DNA of 64,000 nucleotides, taken from positions 248,001 to 312,000 of the forward strand of contig NZ_WJFD01000006.1 of the NCBI RefSeq assembly GCF_009647655.1, read 5' to 3'. This document shows positions 17,864 to 25,848 of the stretch, one piece after another (position 1 is the first letter of the stretch; each line of letters opens with the position of its first letter). Source of the stretch: Chitinophaga sp. SYP-B3965 (lineage in GTDB: Bacteria; Bacteroidota; Bacteroidia; Chitinophagales; Chitinophagaceae). The position numbers and the translations under genes were made by a program. The notes below the pieces were generated by a model, which did not search any database, had not been told where the DNA came from, and was given only the letters and a program-made list of their open reading frames with translations.

Positions 17864-19297
17864 ATGACTGCTTTAAAATTCATCCCTATATGGGCAGGGA
17901 GCCTTTTGCTCTTACTGAGCCAGCCACTGATAGCACAATTACCCATCATAAAAGCTACTTCCACCAGCGTAAATATTAAAGATGGCGATCTCTTTCGAAA
18001 AGGAATATGGGACCTCTCTCCTTCCACCAGGCCTGATCGTTTTTATCCCATCGGTCCTAAGAGAGAAAGAAAAATGACGTTCTATACGGATATCGATTCT
18101 ATCTCCTTCCAGGTAAAACCTGGCAATACCTATGATTTCATTATCCTGCTAAATGGCAAAGATTCCTGCTATACGCAAATTTGCTGGCCCGACCCGGTGA
18201 AATACATTCCTTCCCGGGATACGATCCCTTTTAAGCTTGGAACAGACAACAGGATACATTTTACCGGGCGCATCAACAACTCCGAAGACATTGACTTTAT
18301 GTTTGATACAGGCGCTTATGGTATTATCCTTTCCTCATCCGGCAGAAATAAAGTGAACATGACATTCGACGGGATCTATAAAGGGCTTGGATATGGTGGC
18401 AGTTATGCTGACTCTACCAGCAAGCACAACAAACTATCCATTGCCAAATTGAAATGGGATAATGTTACTGTTGCCTATAATGAACGGGAAAGTTCGCCGG
18501 GTGTCATTGGATTCAAAATATTTGAGAACAAGATCATTGAGATCAATTATGATCAGCAATTCATGGTGATACATGGTGCTGCGTTTCCAATCCCACCAGG
18601 TTATACACAAATGGATATGCAGATGAGAGGGCGACTACCTTATATTAAAGTCACTTTGAACGATCATATCACAGATTGGTTTTGCTTCGATACCGGCAAC
18701 GCAGGATGCCTGAGCCTGGATGATGAATTCTCCATAGAGCATGACCTGTATGCTGCATTGGAAAAGATCGGAGATGGAGTGGCCAAAGGTGCAGGGCCCA
18801 ATGCCATCAAAAATGTAGTGGCTTTACTACCTTCGCTGCAGATCGGGGAACATACTTTGGCTGCCATCCCTACTCATCTTGAACTTCCATCCCGTGCGGA
18901 GAATATTTCATTTGGGCTTATCGGGAATGAAGTACTGAATCGGTTTAATACGATCATTGATTATCAAAACAGCTACATCTATCTTTCTCCGAACGCTTTA
19001 ATCAAAGCGCCCTTCCGGCAAATAAAACAACGAGAATCAGTCATTCCGCATTTGCAGGTGTATACGGGCACTTATGAACTGGAGGATCATTCCCTGCTGG
19101 AAATATCAGTGGAAAACGGACAGTTGATGGGGCGGCCTAAGAATGGGGAGAAGAGGGCATTAACGGTGAGTGGTCAGCACCGGTTCCTGTTGAAAGAGGT
19201 GGGCGTTACGCTGGAATTTGAGCTGGATGAAGCTGGAAAAGTAAATAGATTACAGCTCTCTCAAAATGGGCAGCGGATGTTTGCTAAGAAACTTTAG
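17864..19297 (+). CDS. Retropepsin-like aspartic protease, secreted
   Basis: A 477-residue protein starting at 17864 with a signal peptide (MTALKFIPIWAGSLLLLLSQPLIAQ). The open frame extends upstream to 17711, but that part shadows the previous gene in another frame. Two aspartic protease motifs are present: FMFDTGAYG and, about 120 residues later, WFCFDTGNAG, so one chain appears to hold both halves of the active site. A C-terminal region (YTGTYELEDHSLLEISVENG) resembles the small beta domains found on Bacteroidota hydrolases. It is the last gene of the ECF sigma operon, 11 bp after the DUF6249-like gene. Substrate is unknown. Confidence 0.75.
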   Translation: MTALKFIPIWAGSLLLLLSQPLIAQLPIIKATSTSVNIKDGDLFRKGIWDLSPSTRPDRFYPIGPKRERKMTFYTDIDSISFQVKPGNTYDFIILLNGKDSCYTQICWPDPVKYIPSRDTIPFKLGTDNRIHFTGRINNSEDIDFMFDTGAYGIILSSSGRNKVNMTFDGIYKGLGYGGSYADSTSKHNKLSIAKLKWDNVTVAYNERESSPGVIGFKIFENKIIEINYDQQFMVIHGAAFPIPPGYTQMDMQMRGRLPYIKVTLNDHITDWFCFDTGNAGCLSLDDEFSIEHDLYAALEKIGDGVAKGAGPNAIKNVVALLPSLQIGEHTLAAIPTHLELPSRAENISFGLIGNEVLNRFNTIIDYQNSYIYLSPNALIKAPFRQIKQRESVIPHLQVYTGTYELEDHSLLEISVENGQLMGRPKNGEKRALTVSGQHRFLLKEVGVTLEFELDEAGKVNRLQLSQNGQRMFAKKL

Positions 19298-19944
19298 GCG
19301 GTTTTGAGGTATTCCAGGAAGTTGGTTTTGCTGCGGGGGATGAAGAACCCTTTGATGCAGTTCATGTTACGGATGCAGATCTGGATGTGGTTTTTATCGT
19401 GGATGCCGGCGCCTTCGTATGCGGGGGCGCCTTCGGTGAAGACGCTGCGGGTGGAGTCGAAGGGGAGGTTTTTTAGGAAACCGTGGGTGGAGAGATCTCG
19501 TTTGGCCTGAATGTCTTTTCCCTCGTGCATGAATTCTATTACGGCGCAGTCCAGTTCTCTTAAAAGTTTGTCGTTGTTTGCATCATTAGGCGCATTTTTA
19601 TTTACAGGTAGACTTATGCCATTTTGATTGTAGAACGCTGACATCAATTGGTGCGAATCCTTAAGCGTCTCAATAAAGTGACTATCCAGAAAATCGCAAC
19701 AATACCCTAAGTTTAATATTGCACCAATAACTGCGGGATCCTTAATAGTCCCTCTCCTTTTCTTCTCAATGGCCCATTGCATTGCCCGCTCAATATTATT
19801 CTCCCAAAAGTACATACCATGGCCTAACCAGTCAAACGGCTCCTTACTTATTCTAATAACATCAGGATTCTTAAGCAGACTATCCCTGACCTGGGCATCA
19901 CAGCCGTGAAAGCCAAAGATCAGATTGGGTTTAACATTATACAT
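19294..19944 (-). CDS. ADP-ribosyltransferase-like protein, candidate toxin
   Basis: A 216-residue soluble protein. The N-terminal half carries FGFHGCD, DWLGHGMYFWENN and RAMQWA, an arrangement like the His, Tyr and following helix of the ADP-ribosyltransferase (ART) fold seen in DUF3990-type and RES-type toxins; a possible third-site Glu lies in CAVIEFMHEG. A 73-residue gene lies 30 bp upstream on the same strand, the usual antitoxin-toxin order. The last four bases overlap the protease gene on the other strand. GC content jumps inside the gene: about 35-38% over 19561-19740 against about 60% over 19361-19420. ART assignment is by motif reading only. Confidence 0.5.
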   Translation of the reverse strand: MYNVKPNLIFGFHGCDAQVRDSLLKNPDVIRISKEPFDWLGHGMYFWENNIERAMQWAIEKKRRGTIKDPAVIGAILNLGYCCDFLDSHFIETLKDSHQLMSAFYNQNGISLPVNKNAPNDANNDKLLRELDCAVIEFMHEGKDIQAKRDLSTHGFLKNLPFDSTRSVFTEGAPAYEGAGIHDKNHIQICIRNMNCIKGFFIPRSKTNFLEYLKTA

Positions 19945-19974
19945 AAAAACACTTGATTGGGTGTAACAAACTTA

Positions 19975-20196
19975 TTATCTCTTCATTACCTTCATTACTT
20001 TACCTGGGTTATTTTCCTTTATCCAACGCCCAAGATTTTCATACGGTTTCGTGTGTTCTCCATTTTCATCAAGTATACCTGCGTCCTGGAGTTTTTTTGT
20101 GGCTTCTTCTGCAGTTAGTGGTTTTTCTCTATTTTCTTTAACAAGTCTCTTAAAGAGAGCAACATCGTTAAGCATGTATTCAGTGTAGTCAATCAT
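19975..20196 (-). CDS. Small acidic/basic protein, candidate antitoxin
   Basis: A 73-residue protein of charged, mostly helical composition. It begins MIDYTEYMLNDVALFKRLV and contains LTAEEATKKLQDAGILDENG, then a basic tail (PGKVMKVMKR). No HTH or ribbon-helix-helix can be recognised. It lies 30 bp upstream of the ART-like gene and is AT-rich like the 5' part of that gene, so the two probably moved together. A TAAAATTA on the plus strand at 20210-20217 (TAATTTTA on the coding strand) could be its -7 box. The antitoxin role is inferred from size and position alone. Confidence 0.5.
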   Translation of the reverse strand: MIDYTEYMLNDVALFKRLVKENREKPLTAEEATKKLQDAGILDENGEHTKPYENLGRWIKENNPGKVMKVMKR

Positions 20197-20471
20197 AGTT
20201 ATCTTTTTATAAAATTAAGCGGAATATTTTTTCTTACCAAGAGAATTTCTGCACATGAATTATTGCAGATCATGGTGTGAAATGTTTCATCTATGGGGAT
20301 ACTATAAGTAAACGTAAGGTGAATGATACAGGAAGGTAAAGAGAACCGTGTAGATGGTGTGGAGATGCCCTGGAAATGATGTGGACTTGATGTGGAGGGG
20401 CTTTTTGTGGAAATCCGGTAAAACACCAGATAATACAGGGCTTTTAGCGTAAAACGGCCGATATTTGCAAC

Positions 20472-21230
20472 ATGCAGGAAACGGCCAATTACATCTACCG
20501 GAATGCCCTCCCAAATAAGCCGCTGGAGGACATCATTCAATGCTTCTGGTCTGTACAAAATCCTACGGAAAAAGACCAGGTGTATTCTATTCTTCCTGAT
20601 GGATATTTTGATGTGATATTCCATTCAGTTAATGGTCAACCTTACAAAGTTTCCCTCTCTGGTTTATGGACAAAGGTAATGCCAGTTGTTGTACCGGCAA
20701 ATAGTTTTTCTATCGGGATCAGTTTCAAACTACTCGCGGTGGATTATCTTTTTAAACAGCCGATCGCGTCGTTGTTAGATAAAGAACAAATATTACCCGG
20801 CAGTCTGTGGAATATTCCATTAACGGATTTTGATTTCGATCATTTTGTGAAACATGCTTTGCAACAGATCAACACTGCTGTTAATAAAGATTTTGATAAC
20901 AGGAAGCAACTATTATTTGCTATCCTCTACTCCTCTCATGGCAAAGCTTCTGCAGAATCCATCTCTCAAACTATTCATTGGAGCAACCGGCAGATCAGCC
21001 GTTATTTTAAAGACAGGTTTGGTATTTCCTTAAAGGCCTATAGTAACATCCTGCGATACAGGGCTTCTTTCGGTCAACTGAAAGAACAACAACTTTACCC
21101 GGAAGAAGGTTATGCAGATCAGGCACACTTTATCAGGGATGTTAAAAAGTATTCAGGTGTTACACCCAAAAGATTGGCAGAAAATAAAAACGGCCGATTT
21201 ATTCAATTATCCACCCTCCGGAAGAAGTAA
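20472..21230 (+). CDS. AraC family transcriptional regulator
   Basis: A 252-residue regulator with an N-terminal sensor region of the DUF6597 type (LPNKPLEDIIQCFWSVQNP, ILPDGYFDVIFH) and a C-terminal AraC HTH (WSNRQISRYFKDRFGISLKAYSNILRYRA, then ADQAHFIRDVKKYSGVTPKRL). The conserved PDG, the aromatic residues and the ADQAHFIRD segment are usual for this subgroup. The VOC gene follows after 19 bp and may be co-transcribed. A TTTTAGCGTAAAA run lies just upstream (20442-20454). Confidence 0.85.
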   Translation: MQETANYIYRNALPNKPLEDIIQCFWSVQNPTEKDQVYSILPDGYFDVIFHSVNGQPYKVSLSGLWTKVMPVVVPANSFSIGISFKLLAVDYLFKQPIASLLDKEQILPGSLWNIPLTDFDFDHFVKHALQQINTAVNKDFDNRKQLLFAILYSSHGKASAESISQTIHWSNRQISRYFKDRFGISLKAYSNILRYRASFGQLKEQQLYPEEGYADQAHFIRDVKKYSGVTPKRLAENKNGRFIQLSTLRKK

Positions 21231-21249
21231 TTTTACATCATAAAATATA

Positions 21250-21663
21250 ATGATGATGGAAAAACTAAGCATGGAAACCGATGTTATAACATGGTTCGAA
21301 ATTCCTGTGCTGGACACCGCCAGAGCTAAGAAATTCTATGAGACCATCCTGGATATTGAAATGAGGACACAGGCGTTTCCGGAAACAAATGAAGAGTTAA
21401 CCTTTTTCCCTTCGGCTCCTGGTGTAATTCAGGCTGGTTCAGGCAGAGTGTCTGGCGCGCTTGTGAGGAACAGCCGTTCCAAACCTTCCGCTGAAGGTAC
21501 TACTGTATACTTAAATGCTTATCCTGTTCTGCAAACAGTAATAGACAAGATCGAAGCTGCCGGCGGGAAAGTAATACTGCCCAGAACACAGATCCCTGCT
21601 GGTTATATTTCCGTATTCATCGACACAGAAGGAAACAAAGTGGCGATTCATGCCGGTGAATAA
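21250..21663 (+). CDS. VOC (glyoxalase/bleomycin resistance) family protein
   Basis: A 137-residue protein of the vicinal oxygen chelate superfamily: WFEIPVLDTARAKKFYETIL near the N-terminus, then two beta-alpha-beta-beta-beta modules ending VFIDTEGNKVAIHA. Several close ATGs make the exact start uncertain (21250, 21253 or 21268). VOC proteins of this type are often dioxygenase-like or act on small electrophiles. Context (AraC regulator upstream, GlxA regulator downstream) gives no substrate. Confidence 0.8.
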   Translation: MMMEKLSMETDVITWFEIPVLDTARAKKFYETILDIEMRTQAFPETNEELTFFPSAPGVIQAGSGRVSGALVRNSRSKPSAEGTTVYLNAYPVLQTVIDKIEAAGGKVILPRTQIPAGYISVFIDTEGNKVAIHAGE

Positions 21664-21721
21664 CGGTTTCCAACCCATCAACAACAACGAAGGGTATTGC
21701 AACATTTTGTATTTTTAGTAC

Positions 21722-22699
21722 ATGAAGCTAATATCCATCGTTGTACCGTCGGGTGGCGTTCTTTCCAATATCGAATTCCCCCGCCAGGTATTTACAGAGA
21801 TCAATGATTATTTAGCCGGACTGGGAAAAGCACCCATATTTAAGATCCAGTTTGTAGGTGTTTGCAAATCCATGCAATTGAATGATGGTTTGTTCACGGT
21901 GCAAACAGACATCACTATTGATGAGGCCAGGAAAACGGACCTGATCATTATCCCGGCTGTTTATGGGGACGTGCATAACCATGTGAAGAACAACCTTGCA
22001 CTGATAGAATGGATGAGGGAGCAATATGCCAAAGGTGCCGAACTGGCCAGCCTTTGTGTAGGTGCATTCTTACTCGCAGGAACGGGACTTTTGACAGGAA
22101 GGAAATGTGCCACACATTGGAAAGCCGCCAACAACTTCAGGAATATGTACCCTGATGTAAAACTGGTAGTAGATAAGATCATAACGGATGAAGCTGGTAT
22201 CTATTCCAGTGGCGGTGGTATCTCTTTCCTGAACCTGATCGTATACCTCGTTGAAAAGTATGCAGGAAAAGATGCCGCTGTCTATTGCGCGAAATTCTTC
22301 CAGGTGGATACTGACCGTTACAACCAATCACCTTTCAGCATTTTCCAGGGACAAAAAGATCATAGCGATGAACCGGTGAAACAGGCGCAAACCTATATTG
22401 AAAATAATTTCCAGCAGAAAATAACCGTAGATCAATTAGCGGGGATAGTGTCTGTAGGCAAGAGAAGCCTGGAAAGGAGATTTAAAAAAGCTACAGCCAA
22501 TACACTGAATGAATATACCCAACGGGTGAAAATAGAAGCGGCCAAAAAACACCTGGAAATGAGCAGTAAAAAGATCATGGACATCATGTATGAAGTGGGT
22601 TACTCTGATACCAAAACATTCAGAACCTCCTTCAAAATGGTAACAGGGTTGCTGCCTAAAGAATACAGGAATAAATATAACAGGGTGCATCAGATGTGA
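21722..22699 (+). CDS. GlxA family transcriptional regulator (DJ-1/PfpI domain plus AraC HTH)
   Basis: A 325-residue protein with an N-terminal DJ-1/PfpI domain (1-190), whose nucleophile-elbow Cys is in SLCVGAFLLA (C112), and a C-terminal AraC HTH (VDQLAGIVSVGKRSLERRF; IMDIMYEVGYSDTKTFRTSF; TGLLPKEYRNKY). Members sense small molecules or reactive species and control nearby catabolic or detoxification genes. It is read from its own upstream AT-rich stretch 58 bp after the VOC gene. The target genes are not evident. Confidence 0.88.
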   Translation: MKLISIVVPSGGVLSNIEFPRQVFTEINDYLAGLGKAPIFKIQFVGVCKSMQLNDGLFTVQTDITIDEARKTDLIIIPAVYGDVHNHVKNNLALIEWMREQYAKGAELASLCVGAFLLAGTGLLTGRKCATHWKAANNFRNMYPDVKLVVDKIITDEAGIYSSGGGISFLNLIVYLVEKYAGKDAAVYCAKFFQVDTDRYNQSPFSIFQGQKDHSDEPVKQAQTYIENNFQQKITVDQLAGIVSVGKRSLERRFKKATANTLNEYTQRVKIEAAKKHLEMSSKKIMDIMYEVGYSDTKTFRTSFKMVTGLLPKEYRNKYNRVHQM

Positions 22700-22718
22700 T
22701 GGCTGGTGCAAAATTCTT

Positions 22719-23945
22719 TTATTCCAGTATTAGCCTGATCTCATTATTCTTCTTCATGTCCGTACTGAGGCGCAGATTTTTAGATTTCGTGCCATAACGG
22801 ATCCTTAGCTCTGCTGTGTTTGGAGGAATTGATCCGAGATTGTCTGCCATAAATAAGAGGGTGTTTTCACCGGGCTGCAGGCGGATGGGGATCTTTTGCA
22901 GGGCATTCTTTACAGGGAAGCCGGTTCTGATCCATTCACCGTTCAGACGCAGGGAAATACTATCTCCATCTTCTTTTGCACTGTCCCAGAGTTCCAGTAC
23001 GATGTTGGCGGTGTCTACTTTTATGCTGGCGAGGGGGATGGATTCTCTTTGGGCACTTTGTTTATAATAGATATCTGCTACCACAAAAGTGGCAAAAGCA
23101 TTAGCCCTGTGCCGGAAATCGAAGCTGTATTCCTTCTCTCCTATCTTCGTGTACAGGTTCCCGGTATTTGGCGGAAGACGGCCATAGTTGTCTGCAAAGA
23201 ACACAAACAGGTTGCGGCCGGTATCCAGTTTGATCTGCTGGCGCCGGTTCTGGTCATTTATCTCCTGCCGGCTAAATATCGTTCTGTTGTTATGAAGCAA
23301 GGTAACCGTGTCCTTATCGTGTTTTTCCTGGTCTTCTACCTGCATGGTGATCATACTGTCCCCGGCCATGATAGGATCATAGATGCCCAGGTATATGTCT
23401 GAGGTTTCCTTTCGCAGGATCCGTCGTACGCTTGAATCTTCCAGTGGTTGGCTGCTGATCTTCTTTAAGGTAATGGAATCCCTGTATAAAAATTCCCTTA
23501 ATTGCACTTTGGTGTTCGTATAGAGCTCATCATCATCCAATCCCCGCATCCAGATGCCAAAACCATCTATCCACATCCTTTTCACGGATATCTTTCCCTC
23601 CTGGAAATTCAGGGTACCATTGATATACCACATCCAGATGCCCAGTTTGAAGGGTGTTTCCAGCAAAGGGTATTTGCCACGGCCGATGCCCAGCTGCTGA
23701 TCATTCTTCCTGGCCAGCAGCACTTCGTAAATACCGGTAAAGGAACCGTATTGTAGCTTGATCTTGGCAGGATAGAGAACACCTCGTTCCGGGGCACCTA
23801 TTTTTAACTCGAGGATTATAGCAGGAATGTGAGGCCAGCGTTTGCTGCTCATCTGCCAGGTACCGGCCCATTTATCGGCCTGTGCCATTACAGTATGCGT
23901 AATGCCGGTTAACAAAATAAACCATATGAGCAGTTTCCGATTCAA
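22719..23945 (-). CDS. Secreted protein with two tandem beta-rich repeats, unknown function
   Basis: A 408-residue protein with a signal peptide (MNRKLLIWFILLTGITHTVMA). Residues 22-150 form one region (WAGTWQMSS, YGSFTGIYEVLLA). Two related domains follow: each has a DSI/DSM-rich strand (GDSMITMQVED; GDSISLRLNGEWI), a glycine turn (LDTGRNLFVFFADNYG; LQPGENTLLFMADNLG) and the motif PPNT (GRLPPNTGNLY; GSIPPNTAELRI). They look like jelly-roll or Ig-like carbohydrate-binding modules, but I cannot name a family. No catalytic signature is seen. Confidence 0.6.
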   Translation of the reverse strand: MNRKLLIWFILLTGITHTVMAQADKWAGTWQMSSKRWPHIPAIILELKIGAPERGVLYPAKIKLQYGSFTGIYEVLLARKNDQQLGIGRGKYPLLETPFKLGIWMWYINGTLNFQEGKISVKRMWIDGFGIWMRGLDDDELYTNTKVQLREFLYRDSITLKKISSQPLEDSSVRRILRKETSDIYLGIYDPIMAGDSMITMQVEDQEKHDKDTVTLLHNNRTIFSRQEINDQNRRQQIKLDTGRNLFVFFADNYGRLPPNTGNLYTKIGEKEYSFDFRHRANAFATFVVADIYYKQSAQRESIPLASIKVDTANIVLELWDSAKEDGDSISLRLNGEWIRTGFPVKNALQKIPIRLQPGENTLLFMADNLGSIPPNTAELRIRYGTKSKNLRLSTDMKKNNEIRLILE

Positions 23946-24055
23946 TGCTGAAAATTAATGATTTATCTTTTTTGTCGCAACAAAAAAAATGCAGGCGGGC
24001 ATATCATAGATCTGAAAGCGGGAGATAAAAAGTGTGGAACGGGGCGGGAAGAATT

Positions 24056-24083
24056 GAGAAGGCCGGTTTGACCTTCTCTTTTT
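24056..24083. terminator. Stem-loop with T-run between convergent or tandem genes
   Basis: GAGAAGG at 24056-24062 pairs with CCTTCTC at 24072-24078, followed by TTTTT on the plus strand. It lies just past the stop of the minus-strand fasciclin gene, where it may act as a weak terminator; the T-run favours plus-strand transcripts, for which no gene is seen upstream. Confidence 0.4.
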
Positions 24084-24089
24084 ATACGA

Positions 24090-24500
24090 CTAACTTTTCT
24101 GAAATACAGTATCAGTAGCGTGTATTGTTCCGTTTGTTATTCTGGCTTCACGTTCCAGGATAACAGCTCCGCCAATACTCACTTTTCCTTCTTTCACTTC
24201 TACTGCCAGCACTGTGCCGCCTAATGTATTCAGTTTATCACCGTCCTTCAGATCTTTAAAAAGGATCTTTCCGTTCACGATGTGATTATTCATCAGGTCT
24301 GTAAGTTTCAGCTTATTGTCCTTTTCAAGAAGGCCTTCCATTATCCCTTTATCCAGTTTATCAAAAGCAATATCATTAGGAGCGAAAAAAGTGAACGGGC
24401 CCCTGCTGCTCAGCAATTGATCCAGGTCTGAGGAGTGAACACCTTTTTTTAAAGTTTTCAGGTATCTGTCTGTGTTAATAACCTGCGTAATATTTGACAT
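24090..24500 (-). CDS. Fasciclin (FAS1) domain protein
   Basis: A 136-residue protein that is a single FAS1 domain: GPFTFFAPNDIAFDKL (H1 region), LMNNHIVNGKI, LNTLGGTVLAVEV and ATNGTIHATD-like end (ITNGTIHATDTVF, H2 region). FAS1 domains mediate adhesion or small-ligand binding and are normally exported. Here the start MSNITQVINTDRYLKTL gives no signal peptide, so the protein may be cytoplasmic. Upstream, TACCTTTTG on the coding strand is a plausible -7 region. Confidence 0.85.
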   Translation of the reverse strand: MSNITQVINTDRYLKTLKKGVHSSDLDQLLSSRGPFTFFAPNDIAFDKLDKGIMEGLLEKDNKLKLTDLMNNHIVNGKILFKDLKDGDKLNTLGGTVLAVEVKEGKVSIGGAVILEREARITNGTIHATDTVFQKS

Positions 24501-24583
24501 TTTGTTGTTTTACCTGCCGATAGTATAACCGGCAACAACAAAAGGTAAGCTTAATTAAACGTAATCACTGATAATGTTATATA

Positions 24584-25420
24584 TCACAATGTTTTAAATA
24601 CTTCATTTAACCGCGCATATGGAACCGCATCTTTCACGAAAGAGAAAGTACCTTTTTCTCTGATCTCCTGCGCCGCATAATAGAAACTGCCATAAGCCGC
24701 ACGTGCAAGGGAAGAACCAAGGCTTACTCTTTTTACACCCAATTGTTCCAGTTCATCCAATGAAAAAATTACATTGCCCAATCCCATTACCACGCTTATC
24801 GGTTTGGGCGCTACCGCTTTTACAACACTTTCAATTTCTTCGCGCGTTTTCAAACCTGGTGCAAAGAGCACATCTGCCCCTGCTTCTGCATAGGCTACTA
24901 ATCTGCGTATTGTATCTTTCAGGTCTATGCGCCCATAGATGAGGTTTTCTGCCCTTGCAGTGAATGTAAAAGGGAATGGCAGGCTGCGGGCTGCTTCTAC
25001 GGCTGCGCGTACACGCGCTACAGATAATTCAAATGGATAGATAGGATCATCCGGGCGCCCGGTGGCGTCTTCTATGGAACCTCCGGCAAGTCCGGCTTTT
25101 GCGGCTTGTAAGATAGTAGTAGCACAAGCTTCCGGTTCATCTCCGTAGCCGTTTTCCAGATCAGCAGAAACGGGGAGATCTGTGGCGGCAATAATATCCT
25201 GTATGTTCTTTAATGTTTCTTCTTTCGTGACTGCTCCTTCCCCATCAGGTTTTCCCAGCATAAAAGCGAGGCCGGCACTGGTGGTGGCGAGTGCTTCAAA
25301 TCCGAGACTGGCGAGTAATTTTGCGGAGCCGGCATCCCATGGATTGGGGATGACGAATATGCCTTCTCTTTCGTGGAGGGCTTTGAGGGCTGTGGCTTTG
25401 GTGTGTTGCGATGGTTTCAT
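24584..25420 (-). CDS. Isocitrate lyase/PEP mutase family protein
   Basis: A 278-residue TIM-barrel protein of the isocitrate lyase/phosphonomutase superfamily. FVIPNPWDAGSAKLL, TTSAGLAFMLGKPDGEG, VSADLENGYGD (metal-binding acidic residues) and GGSIEDATG are the family segments. The KKCGH loop of true isocitrate lyases is absent, so it is of the PEP mutase-like group, which includes carboxy-PEP mutase, oxaloacetate hydrolase and 2-methylisocitrate lyase-like enzymes. The reaction cannot be chosen by reading. No phosphonate genes lie nearby. Confidence 0.8.
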   Translation of the reverse strand: MKPSQHTKATALKALHEREGIFVIPNPWDAGSAKLLASLGFEALATTSAGLAFMLGKPDGEGAVTKEETLKNIQDIIAATDLPVSADLENGYGDEPEACATTILQAAKAGLAGGSIEDATGRPDDPIYPFELSVARVRAAVEAARSLPFPFTFTARAENLIYGRIDLKDTIRRLVAYAEAGADVLFAPGLKTREEIESVVKAVAPKPISVVMGLGNVIFSLDELEQLGVKRVSLGSSLARAAYGSFYYAAQEIREKGTFSFVKDAVPYARLNEVFKTL

Positions 25421-25462
25421 TTTTTGCGGGCGTTAGGTTAAGGGGGGAAGTTACGGAAACAT

Positions 25463-25798
25463 TTAATCCGGTTGGTGCTGAAAACAATAGCCATTGGCAA
25501 TACTTGTTTTGTGCTTACATCTTGTACCGCTTTTAGTCTTTCCACTGCATTGCACCGTTTTGCTTTTGCCTGCTGCTTTATCTTCTGTTGAAATGCGGAG
25601 GATGCCAATTACAGGCTTGCATATTTTACAGGGTTCCAAACCTAATTCTTTAACTTTTTCAGGAGTTATTTTCTCCGATACATTTTCTACCATCCTGCAA
25701 CTGGCCAGATGATACTTTTTGCCTGAAGGGGTTTTATAAATAGATTGACCGCTTGCTGAAAAAGCAAATAACAACAGTATTATTGTAATTCTTATCAT
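25463..25798 (-). CDS. Small secreted DUF5763-type Cys-rich protein
   Basis: A 111-residue protein starting at 25798 (MIRITIILLLFAFSASGQS, signal peptide); the longer frame upstream runs antisense into the next gene and is not credible. A first module, YHLASCRMVENVSEKITPEKVKELGLEPCKICKP, resembles Ada-type metal-binding segments. The second, CSGKTKSGTRCKHKT...GYCFQHQ, is the DUF5763 Cys3His pattern. Both suggest zinc binding in the periplasm. The gene is divergent from the beta-helix gene at 25849. Confidence 0.65.
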   Translation of the reverse strand: MIRITIILLLFAFSASGQSIYKTPSGKKYHLASCRMVENVSEKITPEKVKELGLEPCKICKPVIGILRISTEDKAAGKSKTVQCSGKTKSGTRCKHKTSIANGYCFQHQPD

Positions 25799-25848
25799 AG
25801 GCTTGATAAATCTAAGAAAAAAGATAAAATTGCAGGAAGATCTTTTAT

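Noticed and set aside
19953..20141. Plus-strand frame opposite the candidate antitoxin
   Set aside because: It has no recognisable features and is antisense to the 73-residue gene, which has proper spacing to the ART-like gene.
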